In this document: positions 48,087-60,616 of the stretch, piece after piece | How positions within the stretch are numbered: the stretch's first letter is position 1 | Layout: every line of letters starts with the position of its first letter | NCBI GenBank assembly: GCA_032191485.1 | Contig: JAVDOI010000010.1 | Coordinates: forward strand, 23,050,277 to 23,114,276 | DNA: 64,000 bases | Source of the DNA: Leptoclinus maculatus | Lineage: Eukaryota; Chordata; Actinopteri; Perciformes; Stichaeidae | Direction: 5' to 3' | Program-made: the position numbers and the translations under genes | The notes under the pieces: model-generated | What the model saw: the letters and a program-made list of their open reading frames with translations, nothing else | Database searches by the model: none | Told to the model about the DNA's origin: nothing

Positions 48087-48409
48087 ATCCAGGAAACTCC
48101 CCGTCCAGAGTTTCTTCTTCTTGTTCTTCTACTGATGTGGACAGCAGCAGTGAGAAGAACCCGCACACAAACAGCAGCCTTCTCTGTCACCCAGACGTTG
48201 CCTGTGGTTCGGCTCCACGCTCTCCCAGCACCTTACCTCGGAGCTACGTCACTGCTGCTCGAGCCGACAGCAGGGACGGCCAGCCGGATAGCCCGATGAT
48301 GCAGCACTCTGTGGAGAGGAAGAAGGAGGTGTTCCTGGACCACCTGAGGCAGAAGTATCCTCACCATGCTGCCATTATCTTGGGACACCAGGACCGCATG
48401 AGGGAACAG
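48087..48409 (+). CDS. kiaa1217: second coding exon, sickle tail/SRCIN1-family protein
   Basis: It is bounded by acceptor CACTCAG|ATCC and donor GAACAG|GTGAGG. It has 323 bases; with the single base carried from exon 1 it gives 108 codons and a phase 0 exit. The first two thirds are Ser-rich and disordered in character (SRVSSSCSSTDVDSSSE). The last 31 residues, from RKKEVFLDHLRQKYPHHA to GHQDRMREQ, are the conserved N-terminal block of the family. Human KIAA1217 has the same block (RKREAFLEHLKQKYPHHA as I recall it), and SRCIN1 a less similar one (with YPQHA and GQQ), so KIAA1217 is preferred; REQ at the end is shared with SRCIN1. In both proteins an intron follows this Gln, as here. The downstream coiled-coil/AIP3-like part is outside the window. 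Confidence 0.75.
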
Positions 48410-48687
48410 GTGAGGTTAAAGCTGTGCCAGTATGCATTAGCTCCCAGTGTTGAACAAAAAGAATGTGGAGCAGGGTGTTGACTTTCTCTTCACAAATGAA
48501 GATTTAATGTCAGAAACTTCCCTGGATGAATAAAGTTATTTTGAAAAAAAGCCATTTTCCCTCTGAGTCGTGGAGAAAAATGAATACCGTCTCCCATTCG
48601 TTCAAATAAAAGATGTTCACTGGGTGCATCCACCAAAGATGAGCACTAAAGCTCTTCACTGGCTGAGCCGGCTGACTTCTGCTGCTC

Positions 48688-48688
<1 letters not shown>

Positions 48689-48750
<62 letters not shown>
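48689..48750 (+). repeat. (AC)31 microsatellite
   Basis: 62 bp of uninterrupted AC about 280 bp after exon 2. Confidence 0.97.
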
Positions 48751-48752
<2 letters not shown>

Positions 48753-50639
48753 TACTGGTAAAAACATAATCTGTCTCTATAAGACTGTTTCCCCACTACG
48801 CGGTATAAGAACAAGCTCCCCTGCTCTTCCTCAGGGAAACCAATGACAGTGCTTTCCCTTTAGTATTGGCAGGTCTATGCTGGACAACACAGACATGCAA
48901 CGCACCTCTTCACTTCATGTTCCATGTTTGTAAAGAGAAAAGCTTTGACAAATGTTGTTCATGACAGAGACATAAAAGGAAAATACACATGACGTTTACT
49001 TTCTGTTTGATGTGTTTTTATGCAAGTTTTTTTTATATATTTCATATGGATTGTGATCAATTGTCAATCATTTTGATTTTGTGACCTTCAGAAGTTCAGC
49101 AGTTTCATCTGTATGTAGCCCTCTGGGGTTATGGTCCAAACAATGTCCCAATCCTTGTGAATGGATCGCTAAATTGAGCACATGGATTAATGAACTGATT
49201 CCATCGATTTATACATCGTAAGGTAAAACCGTATTTAGAGGAGCTCTCTGCTAACTAGTGTTCATAGGAACAGTGATGAGGACCTCTAACCTTCAGAATT
49301 AAAGAGGTGAGGGTTAGAGGGTTAAACTGATGTCGTTGTCACTCGACTTTCATTCAAGAATGTTGCAGTTTTGTACCAACAAGTTGCTTATTTTGTTCCC
49401 TCAAATTACTATATCGAGTTTATGAGCTCAAATGAATTGAATATAATTTTCATTTAATTTGACATTTTCACTATGATCCAAATTAGTCCAAATTAGTAAT
49501 TGTTGAGAATATATGAATACATAAATAAAACATGACTCATTCAGAGGATGCAAGCACATAGAAACAGCTCACAGTTGTGCCTCGGGCTCCAGTCAGCTTA
49601 TTTCCTGTTTGGCTGCATTACAGAGACATGAAGAGGGAGTCAGTGCTGTCTGTGCTGGAGGACGATGACAGGGACCAGATGTATAAACCGCCATTTCAAT
49701 CAGGGGAGACTTCATTTAGAGTGAACAATAAATGTATTACATGGGGCACAATGAAGTGATTTAGTATTCAGTGGGTATATAACATGTCACGGTTGAGTCT
49801 AGACACTAGTGGTGGTGAAGAGTCATAATCTGGTGCTTCTGAAGGAGGAATGTGCAGTGAGAACGTGAGCGCCTCACGCAGCCTTCAGACCAGCGTGTCA
49901 GCAGCGAGTGAAATGATGAGGTGGACATGACGTATAAGACGAGGAAATCTTGTCGTAAAAGCTTGTTGGTTTAGTTTTTTTTGCCAATTTCAATGATTCC
50001 AATTTTGCGTAGTTATTTTGCAATACGACCTTCTGCATAATGTCAATGAAATGTGCATTTATAAGCTTAGTATTAAGATGATGTATATATATATATATGA
50101 CTTGTGGAGCATTTTGTGATTGTGTGTGCTCTTTAGATGAATCATTAGTCTGCTGTTTGTTAATAATGGTTGAGATTTTACTGTTACGATGGTTTACAGG
50201 TACATGTATGAATACAATATATATATACAGGGGTGCGCATACCTTTTCACGTTAGGTACTCAGGGGACTACCAGGAGATGGAGTCTGGTACTCACCATGT
50301 ACATGGGGTCTTAATAAACGTGATCCCTGTCGGTGTCTCCCTCACTACATGTCCTCTTCAGCTTCCTGAATGGGATATGGAGAAGATGCCCCTCCCACTC
50401 CCACGTTGAGTTTCTGCTGACCCAGCACCAGGTCAACAGCTGGCTTTGAGTCAAATGTCTCTGTGGTCATTTGGCGAATGTGTCGTAGAGCTGAGAGTCG
50501 AGTATGTGACTGACGCGACCTGAACTCGGTGCCAACTCACCAGCTACACAGCTCAAAGACAATTCAGAGACAATGAATCCACTGTTAATGATGGTTCGGA
50601 TAGTAAATCGATTTTAGAAAGGACACTGCCAAGTGCTGC

Positions 50640-51160
50640 TGTCTATAATCTGTAGTGACTTTGACTGTGCAGTTATTGTTGGTGATTTTAACATCCATGT
50701 TGACAACCCCCAGGACAGAGGCACTGAAGAACTGTGTACTGAGTCAGCATGTGATGGAGCCCTCACACTCTGGACTGAGTTATCTCCAAGTGTCTGATCA
50801 TTCCAGTGTTTTCTATGAGAGCACTATCTCCGTGCAGACAAATGAAAAATGTATTCAATTCATGTATTTCTAAGTGAAAGCATTGTAAAGGCTGTTTTTC
50901 AACAGCTGAACAACTTCTTCACAAGGAAGTCTTTTGATGTCTTCCAATCAGGTTTTCCAGCGCACCGCAGCAGTCTTCAATGATATCAACTTAAACAGAC
51001 AGTGGCAGAAATTCTGTATTTCATACCTGTCTTATTCTATTTGAGCTCTTAACTGACTGACATATTTGCATGTCCATTCATGATGTGTTTCTTTTACACT
51101 TTGTCTTTTGAATTGCCTTGTTGCTGAAATAATATAAACTTGCCTTACTTACTTGAACTA
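50640..51160 (+). pseudogene. non-LTR retrotransposon fragment (endonuclease + RT pieces + tail)
   Basis: In one frame, CAVIVGDFNIHVDNPQDRGT (about 50668-50727) is the endonuclease GDFN block. In another frame, SDHSSVFYESTISV (about 50795-50840) is the SDH motif that closes the endonuclease domain. After a deletion, FDVFQSGFPAHRS (about 50935-50975) is the reverse transcriptase QSGF block. The segment ends with GAATTGCCTTGTTGCTGAAA and AAACTTGCCTTACTTACTTG, the usual tail of such a LINE. So this is a doubly deleted, frame-shifted relic on the sense strand of the host gene. Confidence 0.7.
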
Positions 51161-51296
51161 ACTAGTCCAAAGCGCTGCTGAAGGTAAGACAGTAGCTGGT
51201 TTTAAACCACTTTTTATACCACTTCTTTGCTTGTGATCTGTCTCGTGTTGTCGCTGTGCACACAGACCTTCTTATAGTCTTGAATTGATGACTTTC

Positions 51297-51382
51297 ATAC
51301 CCTGTAGTGGCGGTTCCACACCATTTCAAATGTGGAGGCCACATGCAATTTTAGGTGCACCAAAAAACATCAAGCACAAGTT
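51297..51382 (+). repeat. hAT-like element end, fragment
   Basis: GTAGTGGCGGTTCCACACCATT resembles the CAGTGGCGGTT terminal sequence of fish hAT elements; the first base of the end is changed. No second end is seen before the SINE that follows. Confidence 0.3.
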
Positions 51383-51530
51383 TGACATAGCTCAGGAGGT
51401 AGAGCGGTCGTCCACTAGTCAGGAGCTGCAAGCTACATGTCAAAGTGCCCTTGTTAAGCTATATGAGGTGGCACCATGCTGGCTACGTGGCTAAGGCTAG
51501 AAAAGCGAAACATAAATGCAGTCTATTTAT
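51383..51530 (+). repeat. tRNA-derived SINE, internally deleted
   Basis: Head CATAGCTCAGGAGGTAGAGC with GGTCGTCCACTAGTCAGGAG, a short body, and a tail AAGGCTAGAAAAGCGAAACA corresponding to the AAAGCGCTATATAA end. Confidence 0.65.
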
Positions 51531-51926
51531 GACAATAAATCAATTCCAATGAACACAATAATACTCATTCAGTGTCGATACATGTCATCACTGCCATGAA
51601 TGATTAAAATGTCGCCTGTCTGGCGATAAATGTGGGGTAAAAAATGTACAAAATAATTTGCTAAGGAGGGCAAGACCCTCCTCAGTACTCTGTTAAACTA
51701 TTGCCTACCATGGCTAGATACACAACTACTGCCATGTAACAGTGGTAAGAAGGGTTGGATGTAAGGCACGAGCTTGCTCGCTCTTGTTTTAACAGCAACA
51801 CTGGATGGACGAGGTGGCTTCCTGCATCTTATCTTGCAGACCTCAGGAATATTGCCTCCAGCAGTGCAAGTTGTTGAGTGTGTGTCTTTGTGTAGCAATG
51901 ACAGTCATAGAGTAGATTGTTTCTTT

Positions 51927-51928
<2 letters not shown>

Positions 51929-51984
<56 letters not shown>
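51929..51984 (+). repeat. (TG)28 microsatellite
   Basis: 56 bp of uninterrupted TG. Confidence 0.97.
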
Positions 51985-51986
<2 letters not shown>

Positions 51987-52133
51987 GAGGTGCTGTTGTC
52001 CACTGCAGTGAGGGAAGGGGGGGGGGTGGGGGCGGACTGGAGCTGTCCTGACTCGCTACAGTGAGACTCGTGTCCTGTGCCATAAAGCTGTCTAGTGGGA
52101 CTGTTCTGCTAGTCAGACTGGTAGAGCCAGCAT

Positions 52134-52415
<282 letters not shown>

Positions 52416-52517
52416 GTAAGCTCGTTGAGCCTCTTTGAATTATAACGTTAACGAGCAACATGTAACCACTAACCGAAAGTCTTTTTATAAAAGTAACCGC
52501 ACTAACGAGCTTCGTTC

Positions 52518-52572
52518 AGCACACAGCGAGGTGTTCTGTGCTCGCAGAGCACAGAACACCTCGCTGTGTGCT
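52518..52572. repeat. perfect inverted repeat, 26-bp arms with 3-nt spacer
   Basis: The left arm 52518-52543 starts AGCACACAGCGAGGTG and is exactly complementary to 52547-52572; GCA separates them. GTGCTCGCAGAGC then recurs directly at 52538 and 52568, and ACTAACGAGC flanks both sides (52501 and 52584). Together this is a compact, GC-rich, symmetric structure that would form a long hairpin or cruciform. Confidence 0.95.
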
Positions 52573-52893
52573 CGCAGAGCCGGACTAACGAGCCGCTGAG
52601 TCAACACGACACACTGACAGGAGCGACAAACTCCTTTAACTTCTGGCAACAAGTAAAACATCATCCATAACATCCAACATGACAGAAGAATTACAGAATA
52701 CACCAAACACCAGTTACGTTATGACGACTTGTGGAATTGCTTTCTTTTTTTGAGTGGTGATGAACTGTAAGCCAAAGGTATAGAACTATTTTTCTTGATA
52801 ATTGTATGGCGGAATACAACGTGTTTCCTAAAGATACACTGTGTCCTTTAGGACGCCACAATATCACAACAGAGTCTCCATCACGCAACTCCG

Positions 52894-52919
52894 GTGTGTG
52901 TGTGTGTGTGTGTGTGTGC
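52894..52919 (+). repeat. (GT)n microsatellite
   Basis: About 26 bp of GT repeat. Confidence 0.9.
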
Positions 52920-54817
52920 ACCTGTGGGCACAAGTGCGTGCCAATAGATTGGCCGACTCGAGAGCAACTTGGTTCTTAACTACAGTTGAGATTCTTTTTT
53001 TGTTAATTCATTAAGATGAGTCATACTAATTACAGTGTGCCAACTCTCAATCTGTAATAGCAGTCTGCCTAGAAAGGACAAACTCCATCCTCCTGTTTGT
53101 ATCTGTATCAGATACAGTATATTGTGATGCTTAGCTGCATAGGTGTGGCTGATATGATACAGTATGATTTGAAATGATTATAGAAACAGTTATATCGTTA
53201 TCGAAATATTGACACAGTGTGTTCGAATATTTACTGAAATATCGACGCTCACGTGAAAGCCTCTTCATCGAATTGATTCTAATAGTTAGTCAAGTTAAAA
53301 GCTGAAATGTTTGTTCAGAATGAAAAAAGTAAAACATCATTAGGATTCTGAAAACTACCCTAAACCCAAAACCTGTCTCCGGTGTGTTACAGTAAATACA
53401 CCTGGCTATTATTGAGCTGAACAGTTCACATTAATATACAGCAGAGACTACTTCAGGGCATACAGTACGAGACAAATCAACATCTTTTGTCTTGTTATGT
53501 TTGGGGCCGCATGCTATGACAGCCTGTCAGACTCTACGAATGCAGTCCTCCCAGGTCGGAGAGAAACCAGTGAGCAGGCTGCTTGTCTCGCTCTTTGGAT
53601 TGCTTATTATTTGTGCACCACCACACAGTTATTCCTGTCACTGAATCAAATCAGAGCTAGTGGTAAGCTACAGGTGTCCTACCTTTTTAGAGGAATTCTG
53701 GGGGAAACAGCCTGACAAACCTGAAAGGAGTAGCTTTGCGTTCGTGCTGAGGCTCCAATGCTGAAATCTTAGATCACCAAAGATAACAGAATAGCTAAAT
53801 CACAAGATTATAGTCATCTGTTGAATCTGACTCTATAAAAGATGTACGCTTTCAGAAGATGTGTCAAACGTCAGCATCATTAGCTTTTCTTTAGAACAAC
53901 ACTCGTTGGTTTTGCCTTGAGGTTTGATGGAATGGAACATAAGTTATTCTCCAGGATGGTCGTCCTAACATGTACTTATACTGCTCTGCTGTAGTGACGA
54001 GACATCCTTCTGCCGCTGGTCTGTGACTCTGGCACACGACGGCACTAAAAACCATCATCAGTCCTTCTGTTCAGATTCAGCGCGGGGACAAAGTAATCTG
54101 GCTCGTCAACTACCCTCAGCTCTGTAATTAGTGGTCCTCATACCTACGCTGTGTCTCTGGGAACAAACTGTGTGTGTGTCACAAACACAAAACGCAGGGT
54201 TTTCGTCAGGTTGCACAACCGTAAGTGTGCGTGGGCTCCACGTCTTTGGTTCGGAGTGCCTCAGGCAGTCCACAGTTGTTTCCCTTCATGCAGGCAGCTT
54301 GCAGTAGTTTGTTGCTTGTAGTGTGACGGAGCCAGACCGATTCACTTTTAAACACAGAGTAGCTGCTTGAGTGATGACCTGCCGGCTGTGGGACCTTTCA
54401 TTACATCCACCTCCACTATGGAAGCTCCCTCCCTCACCACAGCACGCGTCAGCATTAATCTGGTGAAGTCATTTTCAGGATGTTTGTGTTTGCGTACGGC
54501 ATATTACGTGCACATTGTAAAAAAAGATGAGTAACCCTAAAAGCCCTTCATTAGCTGTGTCACACACACTCGTCCTCTGCAGCTTGTATTGGTGTGTATT
54601 CTCTAAAGGTGGGGTTGTATGAGGTATGAGTAGATGGAGGTGGCCACGCCCCCGAGTTTGGAGAAACAAACGGGAGTAAAATGATATTGCTGTGAAAGAG
54701 GCCTGCAGCAAAATTAACTTTTAAGTGTACGCTATGCGCCATACTGTATTTACGAATAATTTCCCCGACTGAAATGAAAGGGAAATTGATCTATACTGTT
54801 TTTGTAAAATGAATGTA

Positions 54818-55313
54818 ACGTAATTTCCGGACTATAGAGCGCACCTATATATAGGCCGCACCTGCTAATTTTTAAAAGAAAAAAGAAATTGTACATAAAT
54901 AAGCCGCACTTGTCTATAAGCCGCAGGTGTCCCCGGCCACATCATCGTGCGGGACCACCCCCCAGCTGCTCTGCAGGCGCGCCCCCGTCTGAAGCTCGAA
55001 CATCTTCCTGAACTCCACGCGGCCCTTCTTGCGGTACTCGGCGACGAGCAGCTCCCCGAACGCGAGCGGGCTCTCCCCGGGGAGAGCGGGCGACACGCTC
55101 GTCTCAGCGGCCGACACGCTCGTGTCGGCGGCCGCGTCTGATGCGCGCGGGGTCTCGGAGTCGTCATCCTCTACAGGAGTTGCCCCGTGATCCTCTTGCG
55201 TGCCCGACACCCGGATGTTCGCGTCTTCTTCCATCAATTAGCCACATCGTTGTAAAAGCCGCAGTCTCAAAGTGTGTGAAAAAAAGTAGCGGCTTATATG
55301 CCGGAATTTACGG
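54818..55313 (-). mobile_element. pogo-like element with GC-rich cargo
   Basis: The left end ACGTAATTTCCGGACTATA and the right end (reverse CCGTAAATTCCGGCATATA) are imperfect inverted repeats next to TA on both sides (54816-54817 and 55314-55315). Internal repeats of AAGCCGCA/ACCTATATATAGGCCGCA resemble the pogo element at 13084 but are a distinct subfamily. Length is 496 bp. The terminal parts are AT-rich, whereas 54930-55230 is strikingly GC- and CpG-rich and open for 107 codons on the minus strand. Confidence 0.75.
54914..55237 (-). other. unidentified GC-rich reading frame inside the pogo-like element
   Basis: A minus-strand frame from ATGATGGAAGAAGACGC runs to TATAG at the inner edge of the terminal region. 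The first ~60 residues are acidic and Ala/Ser/Thr-rich with a near-duplicate (DTSVSAAETSVS). The last ~45, containing FGELLVAEYRKKGRVEFRKM, look like folded protein with a helix-type pattern. It has no similarity to a pogo helix-turn-helix or DDE domain. It could be a captured host exon or a second protein of this element family. I cannot name it. Confidence 0.4.
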
Positions 55314-55802
55314 TAGTTGCTTTGAAGAGAGCATAGATAACGGCTCCAGTTCCCTGTAAGGTAAAGCCGTGAACTTATTGTAAATATAGCGTACGCTGAA
55401 CTGAGGCTCACCTGCTGGTACTCCTGTCTGTTTCTATTCCTTTAAGTGCTGCTTGAAAAGTCATTCTGCAGACTAAAAACCTGTTCTGAGTGTTTACATC
55501 ATAGTCCATCTGCGTGCATTTCCTGTTAGTACTAAATGGAACGGTATTAGATGCACCAATAGGAATTTTCTTGACCGATTCCGACTTTCTTTCTGATCAC
55601 TATAATGGACAGCAGGGCTCCAGTCTGTGACTGTGACACAGGTGCTGTTGTCAGACCCCTCAGCACATACCATCATGTCTGCTGGTTTAATCTGTTTTAA
55701 CACTAACCTTACCTATTGTGTTGTGTAAATGCTGTACATAGCTGTGTGTACCCATGCTGGCACAGAGGGAAGTAGCTTGCCGACCCCTCTTCTAGAGTTG
55801 TG

Positions 55803-56385
55803 TCTGGAGCCCTGGTTGTACTGGTGAGATCTGAGTCTTGATGCTTATCTGGAGCCCTGGTAGTACAGGTGAGCTCTGAGTCTTGATGGTTATCTGGAGC
55901 CCTGGTTGTACTGGTGAGATCTGAGTCTTGATGCTTATCTGGAGCCCTGGTTGTACTGGTGAGATCTGAGTCTTGATGCTTATCTGGAGCCCTGGTTGTA
56001 CTGGTGAGCTCTGAGTCTTGATGCTTATCTGGAGCTCTGGTTGTACTGGTGAGCTCTGAGTCTTGATGCTTATCTGGAGCCCTGGTTGTACTGGTGAGCT
56101 CTGAGTCTTGATGGTTATCTGGAGCCCTGGTAGTACAGGTGAGCTCTGAGTCTTGATGGTTATCTGGAGCCCTGGTAGTACAGGTGAGCTCTGAGTCTTG
56201 ATGGTTATCTGGAGCCCTGGTAGTACAGGTGAGCTCTGAGTCTTGATGCTTATCTGGAGCTCTGGTTGTACTGGTGAGCTCTGAGTCTTGATGCTTATCT
56301 GGAGCCCTGGTTGTACTGGTGAGCTCTGAGTCTTGATGGTTATCTGGAGCTCTGGTTGTACTGGTGAGCTCTGAGTCTTGATGCT
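55803..56385 (+). repeat. 45-bp minisatellite, 13 copies
   Basis: The unit is TATCTGGAGCCCTGGTTGTA followed by CTGGTGAGCTCTGAGTCTTG and ATGCT. Variants are GTAGTACAGGTGAGC versus GTTGTACTGGTGAGC, GATCTGAG versus GCTCTGAG, and ATGGT versus ATGCT. Units 8 to 10 and unit 2 share the TACAG variant. Adjacent runs of the same variant point to segmental expansion. Confidence 0.95.
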
Positions 56386-57965
56386 TTTCTAATGTGTCCA
56401 GGCAGATAGCTCAACACGTTCTGACACGTCTGTGTGTTGACTAAAAGATGTCTGGTCCTTGTGTTGACTCTGTGAAATTTGATCTGATTTCTCAAAATCC
56501 CTAAATGTCTTTCAGTTTTGTCTTGGTGGAGTTGGCACTGTAAAGTGTTCTGACAGTGAAGATGCTGCCTCCACTACTGTGACTTAAAAAGCAAGGTTCC
56601 AGAAAATGGACTTTAAAATATAAAACAGCATAGTTTAGAAGAATTGACCCGTTCCCTTGCAAAGTAAAGAAGACAAAGTTTATAGTTTACATTAGCGATG
56701 TCCCGAGCCAATCCTAATTCAATAGACTCATAGCTAATGAAATAAAGGAAACAGAAATCTATAAATGTCCCTAATAAACCCATTTACCATAAAGGCTCAT
56801 TTACAACAAACTACATCATCATTTTTGTGTGAAGTCTCTCCCAATGAAGCTGCTTGTAACATAAATGATCATTTGTATGTGTGACATTTGCCTGCTGATC
56901 CAACAGGAAGTTAAAACAATCTTCACTCTCATAGACTCATGTTAGAATATTTCTGGAATTTGAAACCATGTTTCTTTTTAAATCAGAATATGACTTTTGG
57001 CATGCTAGCAAACAGCCCACCTGCTGCAGAGTGGCTCATTGCAATGACATAAAGCATGATGAGCATTCATAGTTTACAATGTTGTATGCAATTTATATTA
57101 ACATACTGTTGAATAGACCCTGCATGTGTGCAGTTACCTTTATTATTTAAAAATAAAAGAACGACACTTCATGACCACTCACGATGGCAGCATGTCGTCT
57201 TTACAGGGAGGGGACATTACAAATGTATGGGGTAGACAGGATAACGTGATTTGTGATTAACATTTGAAAGCAATTCAAGTTTTTGTTAAATTAAACCCTG
57301 AAATGGACTCATTTACTGTCCTTGGAATATTATTATTGAATCTGCATTGAAAACAGTTTTGCTTTTAGTTGGTCGGGTCTCAGAAATCTTCATAAAAACA
57401 TTTTCACCACCAGAAATGTTGGGATCATTTCAAATGCCAACAGCACACCATAGGATAGAAATGCAGACAACATTTTGGACATTTTGGTCTTAGTTGACTC
57501 AGATTTCTTTGGTCGATTAGTTGTTTTTTATGTTTTTCATGTTGAATGACTTTTTTCAAAGAAACTTGTGAGCACATCTCTGTAACCACAAGATTTAAAA
57601 TGGTGCTTATGTGTGATTCTTTGTGGAGAAACTCCATTTTTCAGATCTGTCGATTACATCAACTAATTGATCAACGCATTGATTAGTTCATAAAACGTAT
57701 GAGTGTTAGTCGACTAAAACATGTCTTTGTTCCAGGACAGCACTAGACAACACATGTTGGAAGATGAAGTATTGAAGAGTAATTTCCACTTCACTTTTGA
57801 TGCTTGTAAATAGTTAATTTTGCTACATTCCATAGAAGACATGTTAAAAGTTTAGCTTTTTCTGTGTTAACAACACAAAGAGGCTGGTCAAGCCTTTTTC
57901 AAATGACATTTACAGACCATAGGACAGGAGTGGATGAGAAATAGTTAATTAGATGTGTATGTACT

Positions 57966-57970
57966 GTGTG

Positions 57971-58049
<79 letters not shown>

Positions 58050-58060
58050 ATATATATATA
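57966..58060 (+). repeat. compound (TA)n/(TG)n microsatellite
   Basis: Alternating TA and TG runs over about 95 bp. Confidence 0.95.
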
Positions 58061-58309
58061 CAAGTGGTCTTTGTAACTTGACGCGTGTGGCGTGTGATCA
58101 CATGAAGGTCACAAAACGTTTACTGCTAAAAACACAGTTTACATGTCTCTGGATTGTACAAAGACAATTACACGCTTTACAAACAGGAGGTGTAAATATT
58201 TTGCAGCCAAATCAAATAATTTACAGGATATTTAACCTTTGTTTCATTATAAAACATTGAACACTTGACTTCTTTCTTTACAGGGCTTGAATGAAGGCAA
58301 TAAAGTAGT

Positions 58310-58311
<2 letters not shown>

Positions 58312-58357
<46 letters not shown>
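58312..58357 (+). repeat. (AT)23 microsatellite
   Basis: 46 bp of uninterrupted AT. Confidence 0.95.
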
Positions 58358-58360
<3 letters not shown>

Positions 58361-58462
58361 CTATGAGTGAACAGATAATCACAGTTCCTCCTTGGCATGG
58401 TGGAGGGTGGTTTATGGCTTTTTGCCAGTTACACTTGTCCTTTTTGATTCTTCGCACAACAT

Positions 58463-58740
58463 TTAGTTTTTACGCCCTCTGCCGTTTCGGAGAATAATGT
58501 GACAAACGGCACATTGAGCATAGATGCCTTTGTACATGCGCGGAGCTTGCGTGCCGCCTGCCGAGGCAGCACCCATGGAGTACAGGAGAGGGCTTAGCAT
58601 GCAGCCCTGAGGGGCTCCGGTGTGGAGAGTCAGGGTGGAGGATGGGGTGGTGCCTATGTACACAGCCTGAGGGCTGCCCGTCAGTACCCAATCACAGGGT
58701 GGTGTTGAGACCCAGGAGCTTCATGCAGAGCTTAAAGGGC
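58463..58740 (-). pseudogene. non-LTR reverse transcriptase fragment
   Basis: A minus-strand frame reads TPSSTLTLHTGAPQGCMLSP followed by LLYS. This is the PQG block (motif B region) of a fish LINE reverse transcriptase, in a version different from the Tx1 copy (VRQGCSLS). Upstream, SPQAVYIG fits the preceding strand of the RT fold. Only about 80 codons remain and they change frame at the ends. Confidence 0.65.
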
Positions 58741-59989
58741 ACAACGGTTCTGAACTACACACATACAATCATGTGGAAGAATGAGGACATCCTATGTAAT
58801 GCTATTTTTGAAGTAATATACTATCAGTAGGCCTTCTGATCTTCTTTCAGCCGTGTAATGTTTGAGGGGTTTCTTGCATGCACGGTTTCAAATCACAGCA
58901 TCGCAAGAGGATTAAGAACCCGGCTCACCGTCAACATGTTGAGAGGCAATCAAATTGCTCCCAATCTCGTATTATGCACCTCTAAAGTGCTCTCTGGAGT
59001 TTGTGTTATTCCTCATTTTTCATGACTTTTCCTACCAAAGCCAGCAACACTTGGCAATTTCCGCTCATTACATGCATATGGTCTTTTCAAAATAAACAAC
59101 TTAGTTAGGTTCAGGAAAAGATGGTTTTGTTTAAAATAACTACAGATTGCCGTTGCTGAAGTACGCAAGTTACGTAACAAATACATGTTTGACATGGGGA
59201 AGGAACAGTGGTCTCCTGGGTTAAAGATCGCAGTTTGCTAGACCCATCCGCCTCCACTCCGCCCTGCATGTGCTTTTGCAGTCTCAATACTTCCTCGTTC
59301 GTGATTCTGTGCATAACACACAAAGTTATTTCATGGGGCATCTATGAATTGCGGCGCATTATTCTATGTAGGTATAGCTACGAATGCTGAATGAGACCAG
59401 CCTGGTATCATCTGTGTGGGGAGAAGCTCCATTCTCTAACTCCATTGTACAACTGAGTGGACTGTGTATTTCTCTAGTCCGACAACTTCAACAGAGACGT
59501 CTTCTTTCTCGCTTCGCATCAGTTTCAGGAGTGGTACTCTCCTGTTAAACTCAAAACTCTTAGTTTGAGTTGCACTATGACTGCACTTCATCAGCAAAAA
59601 GGGTTTTGTAGAAGTAAAGTGACAGCAGCAGAAGATTCCACTGCTGGCTGCAGCGACATGTTTCTCAGCAAAGAGTAGTTAGCAATACATGTTTGTGTTT
59701 CCACCAGACGGCTACCTGGCTCTCCTCTCATCACCAGACATGGCACCTCATCAAACAACACAAACAGATCTTAGATCAGTTTAATTGAATCTAAATCATT
59801 CGATATATGTCCCTGTAGTGTAGGGTTATCCCAAAGAGCCAGGGTAACAGGAGAATGATCAAACCTGTCCCTTTAAAGTGATTGATACAAACACGATGGA
59901 GGGAGAGCCTGGATAGCTTGCTACCCGCGCTACAAAAATGGATATTGTTGTCACTGAATACACGGTGCTGTTTGAAAGAACCAGAAACC

Positions 59990-60032
59990 CCTGAATAGGA
60001 TAAGCGGTTACAGATAATGGATGGATGGAAAA
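59990..60032 (+). repeat. LINE 3' tail fragment
   Basis: GGATAAGCGGTTACAGATAA followed by TGGATGGATGG is the characteristic terminal stretch of a common fish non-LTR family, here alone. Confidence 0.5.
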
Positions 60033-60616
60033 GAATGATGTAATACAATTCAATATGATACAGAGGTTCTTCTTCTGCAAACAACAAATGAAAAACTACC
60101 TCTAACTAACTCTTGGTCTTTTCACAAGTCCAAAAAACACAACTCCGTTCTCTGTCTCCATTCATCTTTTATAACGCATTAAACGGTGAAACAATTTCAG
60201 GATGCAGGACTAACAATGAAGCACAGTGCAGTGTGCAGTAACTACTGCCAGCTGACGGATGTTAGATCAGATCAGATGGATTTGTCTCCTCAGTCAGTAC
60301 ATAGAAACATGCAGATATACACATAATAATCCAGAGCAACATACAGATATGTCATTTTTTATTTTGCATAATTTGGTCTCTACTTTTAGCAGGACTAGTT
60401 AAATGCACACCGTTTGAATAGTTACATTAGGACAGACAGCAAGGGTAGTAGTAGTTATGAAGCATCATTCACTGTGTGTGTATGATATTAAACCTATTAG
60501 CATTAACACAACAGACACACTCGCTGTCAGCGCGGTTCTCTGATATACTGACTCCAGACCAGCGTTCACAACAGCCAGCTGATATCCAGTATGGTGTCTG
60601 TCAAGAACAGCTTCTT

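Noticed and set aside
48087..48409. SRCIN1 rather than KIAA1217 as identity
   Set aside because: Not excluded: the terminal MREQ favours SRCIN1, but KYPHHA and GHQ favour KIAA1217. KIAA1217 is preferred on overall match, with the alternative kept open.
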